Assembly (NCBI GenBank): GCA_020352215.1
Contig: CP070675.1
Location: 1,731,232-1,779,789 of the forward strand
Length of the DNA stretch: 48,558 nt
Direction of reading: 5' to 3'
Source: Phycisphaerales bacterium
GTDB taxonomy: Bacteria; Planctomycetota; Phycisphaerae; Sedimentisphaerales; Anaerobacaceae
Below the pieces are notes generated by a model that saw only the letters and a program-made list of their open reading frames with translations, was not told the DNA's origin and did no database searches. Position 1 is the stretch's first letter. Each line of letters begins with the position of its first letter. The position numbers and the translations under genes are program-made. This document shows positions 1 to 7,712 of the stretch, in pieces.

Positions 1-120
1 CTCCAGCCAGAGCCGGCGCCACGTGCTGAACTTCTTCTGTGCCCCGAAGAGTTCCGCCATTTCTCTCGAAGCATTCCGCTCAACGAGAGGACTTGTATAG
101 ATGTCTTTAGTGATTCCCAT
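1..120 (-). CDS. purB: Adenylosuccinate lyase, N-terminal fragment (cut by window edge)
   Basis: Reading leftward from the ATG at 120, the 40 visible codons begin [20 protein letters not shown] and continue with a segment ending KFSTWRRLW. This matches the N-terminus of PurB, whose families carry a Y-x-SPL-x-ER-x-AS-x-EM pattern followed by a K-F-x-TWR-x-LW helix. PurB cleaves adenylosuccinate and SAICAR in purine synthesis. The start is preceded by AGGA with suitable spacing. It lies 38 bp downstream of the small lipoprotein gene on the same strand and is probably co-transcribed with it and the aldo/keto reductase. The catalytic parts lie outside the window, so only identity by the N-terminal signature can be claimed. 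Confidence 0.85.
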   Translation of the reverse strand, partial: MGITKDIYTSPLVERNASREMAELFGAQKKFSTWRRLWLE

Positions 121-158
121 TATTTGTCCTGTTGTTCAATACGCCTTACTGAGTTCCA

Positions 159-656
159 TCATTGAGTTTTCGGTACCCCTGCTTTGAAACTACTTTGTAT
201 CCATTGCTTTCTCGGATAGTTTTGCAGCGAAACAGCAATGTAATATAATTTGCCCGCCTCAGGAGTGAATTTCGCCTTTCCTTCAGGGACAATCTGTTCA
301 AATCCCTCCGGAACGCATCCGACTTGCACCTGGAAACCGTGCATGGAGACACGCTCTTTGGCGCGAATCTCCCAGTAGACAATGATGTTGCCCCTGTATG
401 CTTCTCTCCGGTCGGTCACCCTTACTGCCTTGACCCAGTCTTCTTGATTGCGGAAATCCTTGAGAACGAGCATTCGAAATGTGTCTGGCTGTCCGTCGAC
501 CGGTTCAAGATGCGGCGGTACCTGATCAGGGTGGCCGTACACAGGGAAGATGGGGCATCCTTGGAATGGTGCGCACATCAAAAGGAGAAACGTCGCGAGA
601 CACATCTTTCGCAAGCTTAATGAATTTTTCCAGTTATATAGTCGGTAGCGTGTCAT
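159..656 (-). CDS. Small secreted lipoprotein of unknown function
   Basis: A 165-residue protein whose N-terminus has basic residues (RYRLYNWKNSLSLRK), a hydrophobic stretch (CLATFLLLMCAP) and then FQGC, which can serve as a loose lipobox with Cys near residue 34. An alternative ATG at 608 (MCLATFLL) would give a more compact signal peptide. Neither start has a strong ribosome site. The upstream ATG at 656 overlaps the stop of the aldo/keto reductase gene in an ATGA arrangement, which suggests translational coupling, so I kept it. I recognise no family. The mature part is beta-rich looking, with no visible catalytic motif. It probably sits in an operon between the aldo/keto reductase and purB. 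Confidence 0.6.
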   Translation of the reverse strand: MTRYRLYNWKNSLSLRKMCLATFLLLMCAPFQGCPIFPVYGHPDQVPPHLEPVDGQPDTFRMLVLKDFRNQEDWVKAVRVTDRREAYRGNIIVYWEIRAKERVSMHGFQVQVGCVPEGFEQIVPEGKAKFTPEAGKLYYIAVSLQNYPRKQWIQSSFKAGVPKTQ

Positions 657-1618
657 TTCAATTTGACATCACGTTTGGCCAGCAACTGCTCGATTTGCTC
701 GATATCCTCCTTGCTCAAATCCCAATCGGACGCCGGGGCGGTTTCGACAATCTGTGCCGGCTTTCGCGCGCCGACGATGGCGGATGTCACTTCATTTCGG
801 CGAAGGACCCAACTGATGGCTAATTGAGCGCAGGTTCTGCCGTTACTCCCGGCGATTTCTTTGAGGGCCTCGACGAGCTCCAGCGTCGCAGCGAACTGCG
901 GCCCGTGAAAATCGGGGTGTCTCCGGCGGTGGTCGTCGATGGGCAAGCCCGAGAGTCTTTCCTGGCTGAATTTGCCCGTGAGCAATCCCCTTTGCATGGG
1001 GCTGTACGCCACGACTCCGACCTTGTTCTCGGAACAGTAAGCCAGCAGTTCGTCTTCCGGCTCGCGGTGCAGCATGCTGTAGGGCGGTTGAAGGGAAGCG
1101 ACCGGGTGCATCTTCTTGACGCGTCTTATTTGCTCGACGTTGAAGTTCGAGACGCCGATGTATCGAACCTTGCCGGCCTCGACGAGCTCGATCATTGCCC
1201 CCCAGCCCTCTTCGACATCTTCCTCCGGCTCGGGCCAGTGCATCTGGTACAGGTCTATCGTCTCGATGCCGAGTCGTTTCAGGCTTGCCTCACATTCTCG
1301 GTGGATGCTATCCTTCTTGAGGCAGCTTACCTTTTCTCTCCTTTCGTTCCACAGTAAGCTGCACTTCGTTGCAATGATCGGGTTGTGCTCCGTCTGCTTC
1401 AAGGCCTTCCCTACGAGCTCTTCAGCGTGGCCCAGCCCGTAGGCCGGCGCGGTGTCGATCCAGTTAATGCCGTTGTCGAGGGCGGCAATAATCGCAGCTA
1501 TAGCCTCGCCATCATCCTGAGGTCCCCAGCCGAATTGCCAAGGCCCGCCCATCGCCCACGTACCCAGCCCTACCGTGGTCAGCTTCAATTCGGTATTGCC
1601 TAACTGCCGGTACTGCAT
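653..1618 (-). CDS. Aldo/keto reductase
   Basis: A 321-residue NADPH-dependent aldo/keto reductase of the TIM-barrel AKR superfamily, acting on an unknown carbonyl substrate in the cytoplasm. Visible family features include the start MQYRQLGNTELKLTTVGLGT, the W-I-D-T-A-P-A-YG segment with catalytic Asp and Tyr, the catalytic Lys in ATKCSL, the catalytic His in YQMHWPEP, GVSNFNVEQ, and the cofactor-binding AIVGARKPAQ near the C-terminus. The frame stays open up to 1705, but I chose the ATG at 1618. It has TTGAGGAA eight bases upstream, homology starts there, and a sigma70 promoter at 1677-1705 would overlap any longer start. The gene leads an operon with a lipoprotein and purB. Confidence 0.88.
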   Translation of the reverse strand: MQYRQLGNTELKLTTVGLGTWAMGGPWQFGWGPQDDGEAIAAIIAALDNGINWIDTAPAYGLGHAEELVGKALKQTEHNPIIATKCSLLWNERREKVSCLKKDSIHRECEASLKRLGIETIDLYQMHWPEPEEDVEEGWGAMIELVEAGKVRYIGVSNFNVEQIRRVKKMHPVASLQPPYSMLHREPEDELLAYCSENKVGVVAYSPMQRGLLTGKFSQERLSGLPIDDHRRRHPDFHGPQFAATLELVEALKEIAGSNGRTCAQLAISWVLRRNEVTSAIVGARKPAQIVETAPASDWDLSKEDIEQIEQLLAKRDVKLK

Positions 1619-1676
1619 GAATCGTTCCTCAAGATTCCAAAGACGGAGAATCACGTCGTCTTCCTGTCGAGTCCGT

Positions 1677-1705
1677 AGAATATGGTGATCTGAGGCATTA
1701 ATCAA
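1677..1705 (-). promoter_or_regulatory. Sigma70-type promoter for the aldo/keto reductase operon
   Basis: On the minus strand, TTGATT (1705-1700) and TATTCT (1682-1677) are separated by exactly 17 bases. Transcription would begin near 1670 and leave about 50 nt of leader before the ATG at 1618. This placement supports the shorter reading of the reductase. Confidence 0.55.
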
Positions 1706-1851
1706 TAGTCTTGTGTCCGTATTGGTTGTGTGTCTTGCCGCGGCGGTTCGGCGTCCCGGTTCTTGAAATGCGGGGGCAACCGGGTTAGACTCTGCACCGG
1801 CCGGCCCTGGAGGGCGGGCGCTACTATGCCAATGCCGTATTTGAGGTGAAG

Positions 1852-2601
1852 ATGAAGGCCCGCAAACACCTGATGCAGAGAGTCCTCTTTGGCCTGCTTC
1901 TTGTCTTCCTGTCGTTTTTCTTCTACGCGGTTCACTATGCAGTTTTCAGAGATGCTCACCACATCTTCATCTATCTGGTGGGCGATGTTGCGTTCGTCTT
2001 CATCGAAGTTCTGCTTGTTACACTGATAATCCATCAGGTACTCAGCGAAAGGGAAAAACGCGCGTTGCTGCAGAAGCTCAAGATGGTGATAGGGGCGTTC
2101 TTCAGCGAGGCGGGAACACCACTTTTGAAGTATTTCAGCGGTTTTGACACGAACGCGGAAAGGATTTCAAAACGTCTGAGAGTGGACGATTACTGGTCGC
2201 CGGAGCATTTTACGAAAATGCGATCGGTTCTGGAGAATCACAAGTACAAGATTGACTGTTGTGCCGGAGACTTGCAGGGCCTGCAATCCTTCTTGATCGG
2301 GAAGCGGGCGTTTCTGCTGAGGCTACTCGAAAACCCGAATCTGCTGGAACACGATGATTTTACCGAACTTCTCTGGGGAGTCTTCCATCTGGCCGAAGAA
2401 TTATCGCACAGGACAAAAATCAGGGACCTGCCGGACACCGACTACGGCCATTTGAACGTAGATGTCCAGAGGGTATATCAGCTGCTTGTACGAGAATGGC
2501 TCTCTCATATGGAGCATCTTAAGAGCGAATATCCGTACCTGTTTTCGCTGGCTGTCCGCACTAATCCCTTTGACCCCGAGGCATCTGCGGAAGTCAAATA
2601 G
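1852..2601 (+). CDS. Two-TM membrane protein of unknown function
   Basis: A 249-residue protein with two hydrophobic segments near the N-terminus (VLFGLLLVFLSFFFYAV and FIYLVGDVAFVFIEVLLVTL). A long soluble, helix-rich cytoplasmic part of about 170 residues follows, rich in Leu, Glu and Arg. The ATG at 1852 is chosen because GAGG lies five bases upstream. A GTG two codons earlier is also open. I recognise no enzyme motif and no named domain. It runs divergently from the aldo/keto reductase and is followed by a 426-base gap before the PilZ gene, so an operon with that gene is unlikely. Confidence 0.7.
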   Translation: MKARKHLMQRVLFGLLLVFLSFFFYAVHYAVFRDAHHIFIYLVGDVAFVFIEVLLVTLIIHQVLSEREKRALLQKLKMVIGAFFSEAGTPLLKYFSGFDTNAERISKRLRVDDYWSPEHFTKMRSVLENHKYKIDCCAGDLQGLQSFLIGKRAFLLRLLENPNLLEHDDFTELLWGVFHLAEELSHRTKIRDLPDTDYGHLNVDVQRVYQLLVREWLSHMEHLKSEYPYLFSLAVRTNPFDPEASAEVK

Positions 2602-2820
2602 CACACCTCCAGGGCGTCACACACCCGGTTGTCGTTCGCGCGCGATATCCAGGCCATCAGAGTTGAGATGGGCATAGTTATAGGACTTGTATCGCCTCCG
2701 TCAGGCTGGCTGGCCCGCCACCAATGCCGAGGAGTTTTTCTCTCTCGGCCGGGGCTCAGGGCGGATTTAGTGTAATAAGCATTTTGTAAATTGCCGAATT
2801 ATAGTTATATGTATCATAGA
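2602..2820. other. Intergenic region with weak hairpin and AT-rich promoter-like stretch
   Basis: No gene is supported here. GCCGAG (2726-2731) and CTCGGC (2744-2749) form a six-base-pair hairpin without a T-tract. From 2767 to 2820 the sequence turns AT-rich just ahead of the structured leader. TTGCCG (2791-2796) and TATCAT (2812-2817) have 15-base spacing and are a possible but imperfect promoter. Confidence 0.35.
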
Positions 2821-2995
2821 GGGACCGCATTTTCTACCGGTCCCCCTGGGCGGGGGGACCGCGGATCGCGGAAACGCGATCAGGTTCTTGGCACCTGGAG
2901 GGTACTCCACAGGTGGGTCACAGCTGCCCTAACCTGGCTTGGCGGCCAGGAAGACATTGGCGTCGGAGCAAATATATGGCGGCCCAGTAGCGCCA
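2821..2995 (+). ncRNA. Hairpin-rich structured leader upstream of the PilZ gene (candidate cis-regulatory RNA)
   Basis: Five strong hairpins are packed into about 160 bases. (1) CGGTCCCCC 2838-2846 pairs with GGGGGACCG 2853-2861. (2) GATCGCG 2864-2870 pairs with CGCGATC 2875-2881 around a GAAA tetraloop. (3) CACCT/AGGTG plus GGAG/CTCC spans 2892-2915 around GGTA, with a two-base bulge. (4) CCTGGC 2933-2938 pairs with GCCAGG 2945-2950. (5) TGGCG 2977-2981 pairs with CGCCA 2991-2995. GGGACCG at 2821-2827 can also pair with CGGTCCC 2838-2844, so hairpin 1 has a mutually exclusive alternative, as in a switch. The PilZ ribosome site (GGAGAG, 3016-3021) lies just downstream. I do not recognise the consensus of known c-di-GMP riboswitches. 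Function is inferred only from structure and position. Confidence 0.5.
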
Positions 2996-3027
2996 AAGAC
3001 CCAGGGCATATCGCTGGAGAGATCAGC

Positions 3028-3879
3028 ATGAACGAAGTTGTTATGCTTCGAGGGCACGACTCGGAGGAGGTCCTCCAAAATGCAATTGACACGGGTGTGC
3101 CTGCCATTATGTCCTATCTGTCCAGGGGCAAATGGCACGTTGCCAAGGTGCTCCTTACCAAACGTCTCGGGGAAAGACTGTACGTTGTGAGCGCTCGCTC
3201 GGATACGAAGCGATATCCGATAAACATACAGGTCAATCAGCCGGTCGGAATGTCATTTAAGCATGCACATGGCAAGTTTGTTTTTGACACAACCGTAGTC
3301 GATCTTGATCCCTTGCCCGATTCGGCAACTGGTGGAGCGATAGTGCTTGCCGTACCGGATAGGATCGGCGTTCTCCAGAGGAGAAGCTATTTCCGTGTGA
3401 GCGTACCCGCCTCACTGAAGGTCAATACGGTACTGTGGCATCGCAGCAGCAAGCGTGGGGCGAACGATCAAATACACGACTACTGCCATGGTAGACTTGT
3501 CGACATATCCGCCGGAGGAGCGCAAGTGGTCGTTCCACACAAAGGTCTCACCGGCAAGGGGGCTTGCGACTCGGCAAGACCCGAATTCAAAAAGGGACAA
3601 TTCGTCGGGGTCCGATTCACACCCATGCCCTATGAGACCCCTTTGAAATTCAATGCCCAGATCAGAAACATACTTCCAACCGCAGATGGCGAGGGCGCGT
3701 GTCTTGGTCTTCAGATTGTTGGTCTTGAGGCGAGTCCTGAGGGCCGCGAGGTCTTGGCACGTCTTGCGGCGGTCGTCGAGCAGTACTATCGGATGAACCA
3801 ATCTGGCAGCGAACAGCGGGGGGCAGCGCATGGGGCGCCTGAAGTGCCGGCAGAGCCGCCGCAGCAGGTAGGGCTGTGA
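3028..3879 (+). CDS. PilZ-domain protein (YcgR-like, probable c-di-GMP effector)
   Basis: A 283-residue protein. Residues ~1-110 form a YcgR-N-like beta domain. Residues ~115-255 are a PilZ domain with both binding motifs: R-x-x-x-R in QRRSYFRVSVP (R119 and R123) and D-x-S-x-x-G in DISAGG (D159, S161, G164). PilZ proteins bind cyclic di-GMP and control motility, polysaccharide secretion or adhesion. The C-terminal ~30 residues are low-complexity (Gly, Ala, Pro, Glu). The frame is open back to 2791, but the ATG at 3028 has GGAGAG six bases upstream, and the upstream bases form strong RNA hairpins instead of conserved protein, so I start at 3028. The gene stands alone and converges on the endonuclease V gene. 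Confidence 0.85.
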   Translation: MNEVVMLRGHDSEEVLQNAIDTGVPAIMSYLSRGKWHVAKVLLTKRLGERLYVVSARSDTKRYPINIQVNQPVGMSFKHAHGKFVFDTTVVDLDPLPDSATGGAIVLAVPDRIGVLQRRSYFRVSVPASLKVNTVLWHRSSKRGANDQIHDYCHGRLVDISAGGAQVVVPHKGLTGKGACDSARPEFKKGQFVGVRFTPMPYETPLKFNAQIRNILPTADGEGACLGLQIVGLEASPEGREVLARLAAVVEQYYRMNQSGSEQRGAAHGAPEVPAEPPQQVGL

Positions 3880-3969
3880 CTCTGCATGAATCGCCGCCGA
3901 GATGGCGTATCCTCCACAGATGTGACTCAGGCCGGCTAAGCCCCAGCAGCGGGCTGCGGCTGATAGCTC

Positions 3970-4665
3970 TCAACGTGCCTGTGCCTTGATTTTGCTTACG
4001 AGCTGATGAGCCAGACGTGTTGGCTCCGGCAGGCGATATCTGGTCGTGCAGGCGAGGGTGATTCGGATCGCATCGGCCAGCAGACACCGGTTGCCTACTG
4101 AGACAAACACCGGCTTGACGTTCGTGCGGGTCCTGACGACGGCCCCGATGGTTTCCTGTCGCGTTTCAGATGCCACCGCGCTCTTGGCCTTCAGAAGACT
4201 GTACGCACCTTTTTGGGCCGATGGCTCCTCAAAGCTGCCCGTCAGTCGACTCTTGGCGCAGCCTATGGTCGGCTTGTTGAGGAACAGGCCGAGGTGAGCT
4301 GCGAGACCCAGCCGCCGCGGGTGCGCGATCCCCTGACCGTCGACGATATAGACATCGGGCCTGCTCTTCAGTTTCTCTGCTGTAGCAATACAGACCGGTG
4401 CCTCTCGAAAGGAAAGCAACCCCGGAATGTAGGGGAAGTTGACTCTTCGCGTAGCGCCCACTGTTTCAACAAGCTCAAGGTCGGGCGGCTTGAGCACAAC
4501 GGCGGCGGCAAAGATTTTCTTGCCATCCTTGCTGAAGGCACAGTCAAGGCCTACAATCAGCCTTGGTGCCTTTCTTAACCGGGTCAATTGCACTCTGGGG
4601 GCCAGCCGCGCCTGCAACTCTCTGGCCTCAGAATATGACAGATTCCAGTTGTGCAAAGCCTTCAT
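3970..4665 (-). CDS. nfi: Endonuclease V (deoxyinosine 3' endonuclease)
   Basis: A 231-residue protein of the usual length for endonuclease V, which nicks DNA at the second phosphodiester 3' of deoxyinosine to start alternative excision repair. All diagnostic residues are present: metal-binding D41 (VGLDCAF), the strand-separating wedge PYIPG with Y79, E88 in SFREAP, D109 in VDGQGIAHPRR, Lys138 in GCAKSRL, and the C-terminal His in LAHQL. The start ATG at 4665 has only a weak GAG ribosome site, but the N-terminus matches the family length. It is divergent from uvrA across 174 bp, placing two DNA-repair genes back to back. It converges on the PilZ gene with a 90-bp gap. Confidence 0.93.
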   Translation of the reverse strand: MKALHNWNLSYSEARELQARLAPRVQLTRLRKAPRLIVGLDCAFSKDGKKIFAAAVVLKPPDLELVETVGATRRVNFPYIPGLLSFREAPVCIATAEKLKSRPDVYIVDGQGIAHPRRLGLAAHLGLFLNKPTIGCAKSRLTGSFEEPSAQKGAYSLLKAKSAVASETRQETIGAVVRTRTNVKPVFVSVGNRCLLADAIRITLACTTRYRLPEPTRLAHQLVSKIKAQAR

Positions 4666-4708
4666 TCGCTCTACTGGACGGGCCTGACTTAACGTTCGAC
4701 AACAATCA

Positions 4709-4738
4709 TTGTACGTTTGGGCACTATTCTGTTACAAT
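4709..4738 (+). promoter_or_regulatory. Probable sigma70 promoter for uvrA
   Basis: TTGTAC (4709-4714) and TACAAT (4733-4738) are spaced by 18 bases, giving a start near 4745 and a leader of about 95 nt before uvrA. No clear LexA-type palindrome was identified in the divergent region. Confidence 0.5.
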
Positions 4739-4839
4739 AACCGGTTTGTGCTGCAGGTGAAAGTGCAAAACATAGAGCCCGGAGCGCGAATCGCAAGATT
4801 GCTGAGCTTCGGCTCGTTACTCTTTGCTCTCTGGTAGAT

Positions 4840-7704
4840 ATGGCGAAACGAGTGGAAAAAGCGATCAAGATCACAGGTGCCGCTGAGCACAACTTGAAGA
4901 ATATCAGTCTCAGCATACCCCGTGATGAGCTGGTGGTGATTACGGGTATCAGCGGATCCGGCAAGAGCTCCCTGGCCTTCGATACAATCTACGCCGAGGG
5001 GCGGAGAAAATACGTCGAGTCGCTCAGTGCCTACGCCAGACAGTTCCTTGAACAAATGCAAAAACCCGCGGTTGCCGACATCACCGGTTTGCCGCCCACA
5101 ATCGCGATTGAGCAGAGGAGCGCCAGCAGTAATCCGCGCTCAACTGTCGCTACTACCACCGAAATCTATGACTATTTCAGACTCCTTTTTGCGCGTGTCG
5201 GTCAGCCTCACTGCTGGGTATGTGGCAAGGAGATTACCAGCCAGCATTCCTCACAGATAGTGGAGTCGATTCTTTCCAGGCCGGAGGGCACAAAGATCCA
5301 GATCTGTGCCCCACTCGTTCGCGGTAAGAAGGGCGAGCACAGGGATATCTTTGCCAACATCCAGCATGAGGGTTTTGTGCGCGTACGTGTCGACGGCGCG
5401 ATTTACGATGTACGCAACGTACCGGCCTTGAACAAGAACAAGAAGCATGACATTGCGGCGGTCGTTGACAGGTTGGTGATCAAGGACGCAGTTCGCATCC
5501 GGTTGGCCGATTCTGTTGAGACGGCACTGAAACTGGCTGATGGCGTACTTCTGGTCCTGCTGCAAGAACCACAGGCAAGCGACCCGGAGAGAGACAGTCG
5601 TCAACCGGCAGACACAAAATGGGAGCAGGTCATCTACAACGAGAAGTTTGCCTGCCCCGAGCATCCGCGGGCCAGTCTTGAGGAGTTGTCACCTCGACTT
5701 TTCAGCTTCAACTGCCCTTACGGGGCATGTAAGAGCTGCGACGGCCTCGGTACGATTCTTGAGTTCGATCCCGACCTGATAGTGCCCGACAAGAACATCT
5801 CGCTGGAAAACGGTGCGATCGATGCGTGGCGCAAGGGTGGCAAGCGGATGAACATATTCTACAACCGGCTCGTCAAAAGGTTCTGCAGAAATGCCCGAAT
5901 AAACAAGTCGATACCCTATGAGAGAATACCGAAGGAATTCAAGCGAATTTTGCTGCAGGGAACTAATGGGGCTGACGAGAAGAAATACGGTTTCTGCTTC
6001 GAAGGGGTAATTCCGAATCTCTCCCGTCGTTGGAAGAATACGACGAGCGACTATGTCAAAGCGCGGCTGCACAGCTATTTGTCTGAGCAGCCCTGCCAAG
6101 GCTGCGGGGGCGCCCGGCTTCGCCCCGAGGCCATCGCAGTGACCGTCGGTGGCAAGAACATCAACCAGCTAAGCTCGCTGAGTATCGAGAAGGCACAGAA
6201 GTTCTTTAGCAGGCTCAAGCTCGACAAAGAAAAGAGCCTGATAGCGGCGCAGGTATTGAAGGAGATCAAGGCGAGGCTGAAGTTCATGGTGGATGTCGGC
6301 CTTGGCTACCTGACACTGGACAGGATGAGCAGGACCCTCGCCGGCGGTGAGGCTCAGAGAATCCGGTTGGCAACTCAGGTGGGCAGCGGTCTGGTCGGCG
6401 TGTGCTACGTACTGGATGAGCCGACAATCGGTCTGCATAAGCGCGACAACGACCGCCTTCTCGGCATTCTGCAGCGACTTAGCAAGCTCGGCAACACGGT
6501 AATCGTTGTTGAGCACGATGAAGATATTATCAGAAGTGCGGATCATATTGTCGACATCGGGCCGGCGGCAGGCGAGCACGGCGGGGAAGTCGTAGTACAG
6601 GGAACTCTTCGTGACATTACCCGCTGCAATAAGTCGCTGACCGGTGAGTATCTCAACGGCAAAAAGAGCATAGCTCTTCCGCATAGGAGACGGAAATACA
6701 ATCTCAGAAAGTGCATCGAGGTGAAATGTGCCGCGGAGAACAACCTCAAAGATATCGACGTCAAATTCCCGCTGGGCGTTTTTGTCTGCGTTACGGGGGT
6801 CTCGGGATCGGGCAAGAGTACTCTGGTTAGCCAGATTCTCCTGCGGGCTCTGAAGCGCCGGCTGTATCAGTCCCGCGAAAAACCGGGCAAGCACAAGACA
6901 GTTCTCGGCACGTCACAAATCGACAAGGTTATAGAGATTGACCAGTCGCCTATCGGAAAGACGCCGCGGAGCAATCCGGCCACCTACACGGGTGCGTTCG
7001 ATCTGATAAGGAAACTCTTTTCGCTCACGCGGGAAGCGAAGATCCGCGGTTATCAGGCCGGTCGATTCAGCTTCAATGTCAAAGGCGGACGGTGTGAGTC
7101 TTGCAGGGGACAGGGAACGAAGAAGATTGAGATGCATTTCTTGCCGGATGTCTATGTTACGTGTCAGAGCTGCAAGGGTAAGAGGTACAATCCCGAAACA
7201 CTGCAGGTGACGTACAAAGGCAAGAATATCGCCGATGTGCTGGATATGAGAGTGGAAGAATCGCTCGCTTTCTTCGCTAATTTCCCGAAGATCGTCCGGA
7301 TACTGAACACTATCAATGATGTCGGCTTGGGGTACATGCAGCTGGGACAGTCCTCGACCACGCTTTCCGGTGGCGAGGCGCAACGGGTCAAGCTCTCCGC
7401 TGAATTGGGCAAGGCGGCGACCGGGCATACGTTGTATCTGCTCGACGAGCCGACAACCGGTCTGCACTTCGCCGACATCCAGAATCTCCTGAACGTTCTG
7501 CAACGGCTTTGCGACATGGGCAACACTGTTGTGGTAATCGAGCATAATCTTGATGTTATAAAGATGGCCGACTATATAATAGACCTTGGGCCCGAGGGCG
7601 GTGACGCCGGGGGTAGGGTCGTTGCCGCTGGCAAGCCCGAGGACATCATCAAGAACGGCGAGAGCCATACGGCCAAGTTCCTAAAGGCGAAACTAGACTC
7701 CTGA
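4840..7704 (+). CDS. uvrA: UvrABC system protein A (excinuclease ATPase subunit)
   Basis: A 954-residue, full-length UvrA, the damage-sensing dimeric ABC ATPase of nucleotide excision repair that loads UvrB. The first ATPase has Walker A GISGSGKSS near residue 37 and signature LAGGEAQRIRLATQ. The second has GVSGSGKST near residue 653 and signature LSGGEAQRVKLSAEL. Walker B motifs read YVLDEPTIGLH and YLLDEPTTGLH. The C-terminal zinc module is intact (CESCRGQG ... CQSCKGKR). The first zinc module reads ACPEH ... ACKSCDGLG, so its second ligand is His, not Cys. The start lacks a strong ribosome site but matches the family. It is followed after 8 bp by the oxidoreductase fusion gene, so read-through into that block is likely. 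Confidence 0.97.
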   Translation: MAKRVEKAIKITGAAEHNLKNISLSIPRDELVVITGISGSGKSSLAFDTIYAEGRRKYVESLSAYARQFLEQMQKPAVADITGLPPTIAIEQRSASSNPRSTVATTTEIYDYFRLLFARVGQPHCWVCGKEITSQHSSQIVESILSRPEGTKIQICAPLVRGKKGEHRDIFANIQHEGFVRVRVDGAIYDVRNVPALNKNKKHDIAAVVDRLVIKDAVRIRLADSVETALKLADGVLLVLLQEPQASDPERDSRQPADTKWEQVIYNEKFACPEHPRASLEELSPRLFSFNCPYGACKSCDGLGTILEFDPDLIVPDKNISLENGAIDAWRKGGKRMNIFYNRLVKRFCRNARINKSIPYERIPKEFKRILLQGTNGADEKKYGFCFEGVIPNLSRRWKNTTSDYVKARLHSYLSEQPCQGCGGARLRPEAIAVTVGGKNINQLSSLSIEKAQKFFSRLKLDKEKSLIAAQVLKEIKARLKFMVDVGLGYLTLDRMSRTLAGGEAQRIRLATQVGSGLVGVCYVLDEPTIGLHKRDNDRLLGILQRLSKLGNTVIVVEHDEDIIRSADHIVDIGPAAGEHGGEVVVQGTLRDITRCNKSLTGEYLNGKKSIALPHRRRKYNLRKCIEVKCAAENNLKDIDVKFPLGVFVCVTGVSGSGKSTLVSQILLRALKRRLYQSREKPGKHKTVLGTSQIDKVIEIDQSPIGKTPRSNPATYTGAFDLIRKLFSLTREAKIRGYQAGRFSFNVKGGRCESCRGQGTKKIEMHFLPDVYVTCQSCKGKRYNPETLQVTYKGKNIADVLDMRVEESLAFFANFPKIVRILNTINDVGLGYMQLGQSSTTLSGGEAQRVKLSAELGKAATGHTLYLLDEPTTGLHFADIQNLLNVLQRLCDMGNTVVVIEHNLDVIKMADYIIDLGPEGGDAGGRVVAAGKPEDIIKNGESHTAKFLKAKLDS

Positions 7705-7712
7705 GACGGCGG

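Noticed and set aside
2821..2995. Known c-di-GMP-I (GEMM) or c-di-GMP-II riboswitch
   Set aside because: The conserved internal bases of both classes, such as the CGCAAAGC segment of class I, are not found; only the general hairpin layout is similar.
2791..3027. N-terminal extension of the PilZ protein
   Set aside because: The extension has no conserved look, coincides with strong RNA hairpins, and the ATG at 3028 has a good ribosome site.
3880..3969. Bidirectional terminator between the PilZ and endonuclease V genes
   Set aside because: AGCCC/GGGCT can form a short stem, but there is no T-tract on either side.
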